A stretch of 64,000 nt of DNA from Bactericera cockerelli (lineage: Eukaryota > Arthropoda > Insecta > Hemiptera > Triozidae), in NCBI GenBank assembly GCA_024516035.1, contig CM044956.1:31718217-31782216 (forward strand), in the 5' to 3' direction. Positions 55,992-64,000 of the stretch are shown here, in pieces; within the stretch, counting starts at the first letter, position 1; the number at the start of each line of letters is the position of its first letter. A program made the position numbers and the translations under genes. The notes beneath the pieces were generated by a model that did not search any database, had not been told where the DNA came from, and saw only the letters and a program-made list of their open reading frames with translations.

Positions 55992-58900
55992 CTGAAAAAA
56001 AGAAAAAAAAAATTGACAGTGAAGTCGTTCTCATTTACATAATTTTGGTGAAATAGTAAAGTACCTTACTTTGAATTTACTTTACCAGTTACCGAATATA
56101 ATTTGGCATTGACCTATACACTCACACAATTTTTTAAAGTTATACTTAATGTTTCTTAACTTTGAAGGTCATTCGAGATGGTTTAACCTCCATCCACAGG
56201 ACCTCACAGAGCACCTATTCACATTATTCTCACACAGAATGTAGTCAGCACGAGGGTTCAAAATACGACCCAATACCACAATAAACCCATACTGAGCAAT
56301 GGATAAAAAAAAAAATAATAAACTATCGTTAAGTTCAAAAATATTAAAGTATTGATTTTTACATTATCTTCTCTGTTGACCGATATTCGGAAACTTGTTA
56401 CTGATGCAATATAAATGAACAAATTTGGCACTGTTTAAAATATGCCACAGAAATGACAGAAACCAACAAGAAGTCAGTAGCAAAAAAACGGGCATGGGTT
56501 GCATGGAATTTACCTTTATCCGGCAATATCTGCGCCAGACTCCACTCGTCCGGACTTCCCTCGATATCCAGCTTGTTCATTGCGTTCTGAATGACCTGAG
56601 GCGTCCTCTCGTTGTTACTGAGCATGATGCTCTTGTACATGACCACGCCCTCTGTCTCGTGGCTGGCCGTCTCCATGGTGACGCGTATGATGTAGTGGCC
56701 GGGCTCTGGGGGCGGCTGGGAGGGGGCGGGGGCGGGGGGTTGTGTGTGCTGGAGGAGCTGAGGGAGGCGTCCAGGGAGGGGAGGGAGGAGGTGGAGGAGG
56801 CGGAGGACAGGGGCTTGCTGGACTCCACCTCGCAGTAGAACTGGGAGGAGGAGGAGCTCTGGCTGCTGGTGGAGGCGATGGAGTCGTTCTTGCGATGTCC
56901 ACTGCCCACCGAGGCGCCCCCCGGCACCGGCCCTGACTTCTTCAGCTTTCGCAGGACCTGTAAGAGTAAAAAAGACATTATAATAATTAATAATAATACC
57001 GCCTTTTTTATACTGCCCGATTAGGACTATTAAGTCCCATTATTCCAGCAGAAAAGCCCAAGACATATTATTATGTGGTAAAAATCCCAAATGGGAGGAT
57101 AACTTGTCATGTCCCGGCTGGGTTTCGAACCCGCGACCTCTGGTATATCTGGATTCACAGAGTGCCGCCTTTACCACTGAGCTACCGGGACAGACGATAT
57201 AATGCCTAAATAGGATCAATGATAATTATATTATGTTTCAAATCCGCCCCTAAGTAGACGAAAACGTACTTACGGGTCTGCCATTATCATGAACCATTTG
57301 AATGCTTTATTTTAAACTTTAAGTTGCAAATGAATTTATTATTGATGAATGTAGAAAACCAAGAATGCCATTTATTGTGATATACAGTCACGATTGAGAT
57401 CCATCAATCACATAAATTTTGCCCTAAAGGGAATGCATGAATTCAGTCAGTACATTTCGCGAGCATCGAGCATCTGCGTTATGAATCCTATGGGTTTCAT
57501 CTTTTCTGTATTTTCTCAATAGTGGAAAAATTCTGTACAATAAACCTCAGAAAGATGCTATTCGAACTGAAAATCAACCTGCTATTCCCGAATCATCGAA
57601 AATCTGTGGAACTTGACAGAACGTCTGAGCTCTGAAATCATACACTTTGCATTAAGCCAACATCTCCGTGATGTGATCTTCAAAACGGAATTTGATGAGT
57701 GTTACAATAAATGAGCATTTTGTTTTCTAGCATTCCATCAAAGAAAATACATTATGAAGCTTGAGTTTCGAAAATATAACATTACAAAATGTGTTCATAT
57801 CAATGGCGGACCCTGTATATATTTTTTTCACTCCATTCTTCTTATTACATCTGTTATCTTCAAATTTTGTATTCCTTTGTTATCACTATATGTTTGTATG
57901 TCTTTAAACTGACAAAGGATTAAATAATAATAAGATAGAAATACTCAGACATTAAAATTGTATGATGTGGTCAAGCTGAGGAATTTGTAAGCTGGTTTTA
58001 AATGATAAACAATATGATAATAACTTAAATAGAATCAAATAAATGGTTTGGCAAGATTAAGCTCTTAATCTTATTATAATGAAATAAATAATAAAACGCT
58101 TTTCAGACCGATTTCATGTATGCTTGTGTTATTACCGTATTGGAGAAGGCAGAAGATGAGTTGGGGGTGGGAGCCTCTATGGTGCAGGACAGAGCATAAG
58201 CCTCCCGGTCATCCAGCGTGAGGACAGAGTCAAACCAGCGGTCGAACGCATCGTCCTCAGATAGGTTGTAAGCATTGGCAGAACCTTGGAGGAGCTTAAT
58301 CTGAGAAATTTAATGAGAAAACTCAATTCATGACTTTATTTTTATTGAGAGGGCTTTTCAATAGCTAAACCCTTAAGAAAACAGCTACCGTTGTCAGATA
58401 TGTTTTTCGAAAATAATTGGTAAATATTAAACCAATCAACATTTGCTTTGAACTCTATGGTGAAGGACGGTTAGGGTTTGTTTGACTGGTATACTTTCTG
58501 TTGATACTACCTACCTGGGCTAATATTTCGAACTCTTTTCTCTTTTTGTCAAAGTTGATAAGGCCGTCCTGCAGTGTGTCAGGCATTGCGGTGTCTATCA
58601 TTGTGAGATCTGTTAGGAAGGTTCCAAGGTAAGGGATGGTGCCGTGACTAACATTCTGTGAAGTAGAAATGAAACATAAGACCATATAATTCACATATAA
58701 GTAGTCATGCATGGTGACCTGGGTTCGATCCTTGTTTTTTGCTCTGTACTTGGATGTTCGGGGTCTACTTATACCTCGTGAGGAAAAATGAGTAGTTGCT
58801 TTGATGTTAAGCAGCGACCAATGGCGCAATTATAGGCAAAAAATAAGATATTGTGTATTAAAGTGGTATGATTCTGCGCTACCCACTAAAATTGTAACAT

Positions 58901-61900
58901 AATAACACAAAGGAAAAACATTATTCTAATATATTAAAATACTTCACATAAAAATGAAACATTTTTTCATACTTTCGAGAAAAATAAATCAAAAGAATAA
59001 TATAATTTGACTAATTCTTTTCAAAAGCCTTGGGTAGCCAGCGTCGATGGCAGTTTGAATAAACCAATGAAATTCTCTCAATGAGACCTTTAAAACAATA
59101 TGCCACAAGACATACCATTCTATTTAAGATTTTAAAGTTGGTCCATGCCCACGGCCCTGACTAGGGCCGTGTAGGCAAAAAAAAATTTGGCTGAAAATTA
59201 ATCCCCCTAAAAATAAAGGAATACGGGTTTTTGCGTTTTTGATATTTTAAGTCGTTTTCGAGAAACCCAGCCCTGGGTGAGACTTTATGGAGGCCCTGTA
59301 TATATCTTATATAAAAGACATTTAAGTAAGACTTTTTATACGAGTATAAAAGACTCTCCGCAATATTAATTTCTTATACTTAAGTTATTTTGTACTTGTA
59401 AAATTATTTCAAGTTCTTTTTATTAAATAAATATTTTTGATCTTTTTTAAAAAGGCTTTGCTTTCTTCTTTTTTTTGTTATTTTTTAATTTTTCTGATAT
59501 ATTTACCCCGCAGTGGTGCTGTCGGGAGATGACCTTCTGCAGATGCTTGTCCTTCTCGCCCACGGTGTCCGCGAACTTGGCGGTCCCCTCCCTCATCAGC
59601 AGCTCCCGCTGCGTCCACTGGTTGTTCTCCTCGCTGAAGATCCGCGCCAGCTCCTCAAACATCTCCAGCTTCTCCTTGCTGAGCAGGGCCCAGGTCTTGT
59701 GCAGCCGGTACACGGGGTTGGACTGGAGGCCCGAGATGATCGCCTTCAGCGAGGAGAAGTTCTTGAGCACGCGCAACTCCTGGGGACCAGACACCACGTA
59801 TGAGTCGGTTAAAGGGTTGGGTGGGAGAGATCGCCATAGGCAATAACCCCGCCCTTTAGTTAGGACTTATGTTTTTATATATTTTCTATTCTTTTTCATT
59901 TTTATTGTATATATTGTTTCCATTTTTTTCATTGTTAAAATAATTATTTATATGTACATAATGTCCATTTATACCTAATAAAGCGTTGTATAATAATAAT
60001 AATAATAATAATAAGGCCGGTCCTATCAATAAATGACAAATCCGAAGTTTCGTGAAACTTCGTTTTAATATTAATAACTTGTGTTTTACGTCCCCCCATT
60101 CAATAGCTAGATCACTCGAGACGGGTGTATTACCTCCATTGCGGATGCCCATCAGAGGTTTCACTACACTGGACGTTGCTTACTTAGTGATACTACGAGA
60201 ACCGGTGCATTCAACGCTATATCAACGCTGCCGAACAAACTTATAGTGTTCATACTATTTAGCATCGGCCAGTGACAACCTGAGCTATGTGAATTAATAC
60301 TGAGCTATGTGAATTAATACTGAGTATGTGATCAATACTGAGAGTTGTAATCAATACCTGAGCGATGTGAATCATAACTGAGCATGTAATCATGAGTCTG
60401 ACTATGTGACAATCTGAGAATGTGAATCATACTGAGCTATGTGAATCAATACCTGAGCTATGTGATCAATACCTGAGCTATGTGAAATCATATACCTGAG
60501 CGATGTGAATCAATACCTGAGCTATGTGAATCAATACCTGAGCGATGTGAATCAATACCTGAGCATGTGAATCCACGTAGTGATAACCGCAGCTCTCAGC
60601 TCAGAGGTCTCCATGAGCACTGTGCTGATGACGCGCAGACTCACAGCATTGAACTGACTCACGGTAGCCAATACCGTGGCGGCTTCTTGTGAACGCGACT
60701 TTTCCCCACGCCGCGACCACACACCGCCCAGACACTGGTGAGGGATCAGTTTCTTGAATAGTTCCTGAGCACAAACCAACATTTAATAGCATTTTTAAAT
60801 ATAATTCCTCGCACACAAATGAAACAAGTTTCTTTTGGGGGGAAGCTTTCTTTTTTCATGGCAGAATTCTCACATAAGTGAGCTGTTCCACCTGAGCATT
60901 CAATAACTATGAATGCTTTTTTTTTCTTTACTTTCTATAACCTATAGGGTGTAGAAAGTATTGTTTTCGGTCGGTTTTTTCGAAATTGAGTTGATAACAT
61001 TTCTGGACAAATTAGTCTCTCCTGATTACAAAAAAGTGATTTTTATCAATTGGTCCGTTGTAAGTATGTGTATGTGTATACAAATCATCTCAAGAACGGT
61101 AAGTCATAGAGTGATGAAATTGGCATGTAGCTGCAGGGCGTTAAAAGTACAGACCCGGAACAATTTCATAAAAATCGGCCATTTTTTTGCTTATATCTCG
61201 AGAGAAAATAACAATTCAAATATCTCAAAAAACTATAAGAGTTATCAAAAAACTAATAGAATAAAATCATCTTTTTGGACCATTTATCATACTTTGAACA
61301 TGAATTTCTGACATATTTGATATTTTTCCTAGCGTGTCGTAGCGTGTTTTTGTTTCTCCTAAATATTTTTTGATAGGTTTTTATTTCTTTTAATTACATT
61401 TTTTTTTTACTTTTTACAGTCTGATTTATTTTCAGAAATTTCTATGAAAAAAACCTGCTCAAGTTTTGGGTAATAGAAAGTCGTGTGATGTTCACATCAG
61501 TTTATTTTTCTTCTTTTTGGAAAAAAAAAAGAGGATTCAGACGCCCGGCCAAAATATTTTTCTTGAGAACTACATCAGTTAGAAACCAGAAGCTTGAAAC
61601 AAAAGTAATTATGGATTCAGACTCTGTAATTCCAGAGGCAAATATTTACGACCGGCTTCAATCAACCTAAAGTGTTTCCACGCGCGTTTTAATAAATATA
61701 GGTGATCATTTTTAAGGAGCTTTTCTACATCTTCTCAGGGTTATACACGTAGATAAGTCCATAAGTTGTCTTGTTTTTAGAATCTAAAAGTACGTTTAAA
61801 AATTTAACTTTTAAAGAAAACGTTTTAGAAATCTCACCATATCTTTCCTAGTAAGTTGTTGGGCAAAGTGCCTCTCAGGTACATGAGGAAAATTATACAC

Positions 61901-63248
61901 TATCAGGTTGGCTAGGTTTCCATTACCGTTGCTCTGAATGCACAAGCTGCCGTGGTAGAGGGAGCACGATTCTGAAACAGAAAACAGAGGTAAGGTTCTA
62001 TAAACCTAAGCAGTGCTTACGCGCACGATTTGAATCACCATCTACACTGACAAAATCATATACCACTGAAATAAATATTATATTTACCACACTGAACCCA
62101 AGATTCAACAGGTACCGTGAAGACATAGTACAGAATATCTACTTTTAAATGATTATTATTTGTCAGAGCGATTCATTTCAGACTACAATATACCACGTCC
62201 ATTTCATTGTTTGAATATTCTAAGGCTACAACTGAGCTCAAGAGAAGCTTCCGTCGTATACATGGGATAATTGGGATATTAATCTCTTGTATAGAATTGT
62301 ATAATGGTATACAACTTTACAGTCTACAGGTTCCGTATGTATGTTTCTATTGCAATTGCCTGTTTATTGTATCATGATGATTAATTTTTGAACCAAATGA
62401 CATCTTGGGCTACTTAATGTAATGCAGCTCGGATTTAAACTCAAAGGACCGGAAATTTTTTCTCTGATATCCAGATTTCTCTTATAAAGAGGTAATTTTG
62501 ACCTGGATTTTTTTTGTCTTATATTCAGGTTCATGCCTCTTTTAGTATTTACTATTTCGTAGAATCGCTCACACAAACAAAGGAATTCTCAACTCGTCCT
62601 TGTCCACAATAGTTTTGGAATGATTTATGTGTGGGACTTCGGATTTTACCTCCATGACAACACTGTTTAAACATTAAGAAATTTGCTGATTGGATAGACT
62701 CGATAATTTGGTTGGTCTAACGTCCACCAGCAAGAGACTTGTTACTATTATTGTTGGAATTTTATTATTACTCTAGTCTGACTGGGGGACGTTAAATAGG
62801 GAGAAGACCAGTGTCCCGCTAGAGGACTATAAACAGAGAACAGACTAGCCAACCCTTACGAGCCAGGCTAGCTTGCAGTTTCCTAAGGGTTTAATGGCTT
62901 ATAAAGAAAAGTCCAAGTCCTCATGATGGTTGATCGCACATAGAAATATGTGGTTCAGGACGAGCCAACTTTGAAATAAAGTTGGCTGGAGACCATCACT
63001 CACCCTCCAGGTGTAGCCAAGCTGGCTACAACAACAACATTGTTGGAACTCATTTCACAAACGTACCTAGCATCCCGTCCAGTTTATTGAACCGGTCCCA
63101 CTTGTGCTTGATCTTCAGGTGGAGTTCAGTCTCGGGGAAGTGGTGCTGCGCGAAGCAGAGTAGATCGTGGAGGTGTGGGTGGAGGGGCGGGTCCTTGAAG
63201 TCTTCACTGAACGTGTCCAGCCAGACGTGAAGGACGAGGGTTAGGGTT
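55828..63248 (-). CDS. Rgl: RalGDS-like guanine nucleotide exchange factor, C-terminal eight exons
   Basis: Rgl/RalGDS proteins activate Ral GTPases and are themselves recruited by Ras or Rap through an RA domain. Exons in order: 63067-63248 (REM), 61838-61971, 60559-60764, 59507-59779, 58515-58655, 58136-58300 (RasGEF/CDC25), 56514-56957 (linker and RA start), 55828-55991 (RA end, stop). Family signatures: [96 protein letters not shown] and, in the RA domain, [19 protein letters not shown] and [12 protein letters not shown]. Splice phases agree throughout except for one-base losses in exons at 60559 and 56514. The 5' exons lie beyond the right edge. Introns carry several SINEs and a 21-bp minisatellite. 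Confidence 0.95.
56514..56957 (-). CDS. Rgl: Rgl exon: Ser/Pro linker and RA domain start
   Basis: Acceptor ctcttacag, donor AAAG|GTAAAT. The frame [14 protein letters not shown], Ser-rich and Pro-rich linker, then a shift in the C-rich tract (plus 56704-56742) to [60 protein letters not shown]. 444 bp is one base short of the phase required (3n+1). The GC-rich linker contrasts with the AT-rich surroundings. Confidence 0.9.
56980..57191 (-). mobile_element. tRNA-derived SINE (family D), full length
   Basis: In reverse: a tRNA-like head with complementary 7-bp ends gtcccgg/ccgggac, A-box tagctcagtggtaa, B-box gggttcgaaacc, then gacaagttatcctcccattt, gggatttttaccacataata and cctaatcgggcagtata with an (att)n tail. 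Copies at 63710-63891 and 25899-26014. Confidence 0.9.
58136..58300 (-). CDS. Rgl: Rgl exon (end of RasGEF domain)
   Basis: 165 bp, acceptor atttctcag, donor ACG|GTAATA. Reads [40 protein letters not shown]. Phase 0 on both sides. Confidence 0.93.
58515..58655 (-). CDS. Rgl: Rgl exon (RasGEF domain)
   Basis: 141 bp, acceptor acttcacag, donor [49 protein letters not shown]. This carries the most conserved RasGEF block (PYLG-FLTDL). Confidence 0.95.
58708..58885 (+). mobile_element. tRNA-derived SINE (family C), 5'-truncated
   Basis: tgacctgggttcgatcc, gctctgtacttggatgttcg, cgtgaggaaaaatgagtagt, agcagcgaccaatggcgcaa and tctgcgctacccacta match 11943-12130. Confidence 0.85.
59036..59300 (+). 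repeat. 5S-SINE scrap and half copy of the 41.7-42.5 kb foldback
   Basis: 59036-59063 (agccagcgtcgatggcagtt tgaata) is the first 28 bases of the 5S-SINE head. From 59070 the sequence follows the right arm of the 42 kb element (ctctcaatgagacctttaaa, cataccattctatttaaga, gctgaaaattaatcccc) as a single arm. Confidence 0.8.
59507..59779 (-). CDS. Rgl: Rgl exon (RasGEF domain)
   Basis: 273 bp, acceptor tggtccccag, donor [69 protein letters not shown]. Phase 0. Noticeably GC-rich. Confidence 0.95.
59815..60020 (+). mobile_element. Tail part of a family C SINE
   Basis: ataggcaataaccccgccct, ttagttaggactt and later tacctaataaagcgttgta followed by an (ataat)n run match 12170-12330. Confidence 0.75.
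60280..60558 (-). repeat. 21-bp minisatellite repeating the Rgl exon-intron junction
   Basis: About 14 units abut the donor of the exon at 60559. In sense orientation each unit begins GTATTGATTCACAT and ends GCTCAG, so every unit boundary reads CAG|GTATTG, the same as the real donor. The three units nearest the exon (60538-60558, 60517-60537, 60496-60516) are exactly 21 bp and open in the exon's expected frame, each encoding VLIHIAQ. Farther units have indels and stops. Confidence 0.92.
60559..60764 (-). CDS. Rgl: Rgl exon (RasGEF domain) ending at the minisatellite
   Basis: Acceptor tgtgctcag, donor [61 protein letters not shown]. 206 bp leaves the next exon out of phase. The adjacent repeat units carry one more base at the matching place (ATCGCTCAG or ATAGCTCAG against ATGCTCAG), so one base is missing near 60564; with it the exon would end in M-A-Q. 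Confidence 0.92.
60935..61310 (+). repeat. Dispersed gaaagtattgt-family element in an Rgl intron
   Basis: gggtgtagaaagtattgt, gaaattgagttgataacatt, tctggacaaattag, tctcaagaacggtaagtcat and cataaaaatcggcc. Relatives at 6772, 8608, 35627 and 52115. Non-coding. Confidence 0.65.
61838..61971 (-). CDS. Rgl: Rgl exon (start of RasGEF domain)
   Basis: 134 bp, acceptor ctgtttcag, donor [53 protein letters not shown]. Phase 1 at entry, 0 at exit, matching neighbours. Confidence 0.93.
62770..63020. repeat. Dispersed repeat related to 35220-35560
   Basis: gactagccaac, gccaggctagct, aaaagtccaagtcctcatga, ggttgatcgcacat, gtggttcaggacgag and gagaccatcactcac parallel the 35.2-35.5 kb copy. Confidence 0.5.
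63067..63248 (-). CDS. Rgl: Rgl exon (REM / RasGEF N-terminal domain)
   Basis: 182 bp, acceptor gtgttgtcag, donor [68 protein letters not shown]. The REM domain stabilises the catalytic domain. The acceptor region is duplicated at 63286-63313. The upstream exon is outside the window. Confidence 0.92.
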
Positions 63249-63340
63249 CTGACAACACCAAAATAATAATAATAATCTTTAGTGGAAGGTTAGGGTTCTG
63301 ACAACACCGAAATAATAATATTAATAATAATATCGTAAGC

Positions 63341-63690
63341 AGCCTCCGTGGCGTAATGGTTGTGACTACTGCCCGTAGTCCAGAGTTCCCGAGTTCAACT
63401 CCCGGCTGGGGCAGACTTTTCGAAAAAAAATTCTGTTCCATCCAAACACGTGAGGCTGCCATTTCCGGCCCTACCCAGGCTGGGTGAGGTTAATGTGGGT
63501 AGCTGGTACGATTCCCAGCGAATGGAGGGTAAAACCCCCGTCCTAATCAAGGACGTTAAATCAAATAGAATCGTTGGCGTTAGGAAGGGCATCCAGCCAT
63601 AAAAAACGTGCTCCACCCTACCAACCTCAACCATGAGGTTGAACAATGCCGACCCCAAAAGCAACATAAGCTAATATGGGATAAAGGCAA
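63341..63690 (+). mobile_element. tRNA-derived SINE (family A) with an RTE-like tail
   Basis: agcctccgtggcgtaatggt head, B-box gagttcaactcccgg, linker with aattctgttcc, central domain ctacccaggctgggtgaggt, taatgtgggtagctggtacg, attcccagcgaatggagggt, aaaacccccgtcc. The tail, gttaggaagggcatccagcc ... tgccgaccccaaaagcaa ... gggataaaggcaaggga, resembles the 3' ends of RTE-clade LINEs, unlike the tail of the 16.2 and 43.2 kb copies. Confidence 0.88.
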
Positions 63691-63709
63691 GGGAGATATA
63701 TATATATAA

Positions 63710-63891
63710 TATCGTCTTATTTATACTGCCCGATTAGGACTATTAAAGTCTCATTATTCCAGCAGTAATCCCAAGACATATTATTATGTGGTAAAAATCC
63801 CAAATGGGTGAATAAATTGTCATGTCCCGGCTGGGTTTCGAACCCGCGACCTCTGGAATCTCTGGATTCACAGAGTGCCGCCTTTACCACT
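63710..63891 (-). mobile_element. tRNA-derived SINE (family D), head slightly truncated
   Basis: Near identical to 56980-57180 (aatcccaagacatattatta, gtcatgtcccggctgggttt, cgaacccgcgacctctgg), but it breaks after ccactga, within the tRNA A-box. Confidence 0.88.
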
Positions 63892-64000
63892 GATATACTC
63901 TTCAGTGATATACCTCTTTGTATAGATATAGAATTATAGATATACTGATATACCAGGTCAATAATAATACTCTTTAGTGGAAAGTAGCCACCAAGCGAGG

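Noticed and set aside
56742..56936. Glycine-rich plus-strand ORFs and a proline-rich minus ORF
   Set aside because: Out-of-frame shadows of the GC-rich Rgl linker exon.
57111..57191. Possible functional tRNA gene (7-bp acceptor stem, A and B boxes)
   Set aside because: The anticodon arm does not fold normally, and the sequence continues into a SINE body repeated at 63710 and 25899.

Overview
The window is animal nuclear DNA, almost certainly from an insect. It has spliced genes with GT-AG introns, insect-type protein families, very AT-rich introns and dense transposons (Bel/Pao, RTE, Tc1/mariner, hAT, pogo-like, Helitron-like, tRNA- and 5S-derived SINEs). A hemipteran is my guess from the general look of the repeats; nothing here proves it. 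There is a 100-N scaffold gap at 12674-12773. Several single-base frameshifts inside otherwise conserved exons suggest an incompletely polished long-read assembly.

Layout. 1-2489 (minus) is one unbroken Bel/Pao gag-pol reading frame running off the left edge, with its leader and probable LTR to about 3.7 kb. 3.9-30 kb holds no recognisable host gene. It contains foldback elements, a three-level transposon nest (9-10.8 kb), duplicated TATCGATA-rich blocks (11.1-11.8 kb), a decayed RTE reverse transcriptase (12.8-13.7 kb), an eight-copy satellite of about 642 bp (17.4-22.4 kb) interrupted by a hAT element with a clear 8-bp target duplication, and a tangle of SINE-derived tandem and inverted repeats (23.4-27.3 kb). 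An ERG28-like membrane protein lies at 30137-30670 (plus). 30.7-36.4 kb is transposons, notably a Tc1 element whose left half is an inverted copy of its own transposase end.

Two multi-exon host genes follow on the minus strand. 37186-47524 encodes an ADD-domain (ATRX/DNMT3-type zinc finger) chromatin protein; the first six coding exons can be joined in phase, and the first intron is GC-AG. 55828-63248 encodes the C-terminal three quarters of a RalGDS-like exchange factor (Rgl): REM, RasGEF (CDC25) and RA domains over eight exons, with the 5' part beyond the right edge. Between and inside them lie long palindromic elements (48.9-50.8 kb and 51.1-53.2 kb), a pogo-like element, a deleted mariner and many SINEs.

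The most interesting observations are: (1) a modular SINE superfamily in which 5S-rRNA-derived and tRNA-derived heads share one central domain and carry different tails, with that domain also amplified as a 110-bp tandem array; (2) a 21-bp minisatellite in the Rgl gene that repeats the exon-intron junction itself, so each nearby unit carries a copy of the splice donor and is an in-frame heptapeptide; (3) nested and palindromic transposons with resolvable termini. I see no prokaryotic features, CRISPR arrays or operons.
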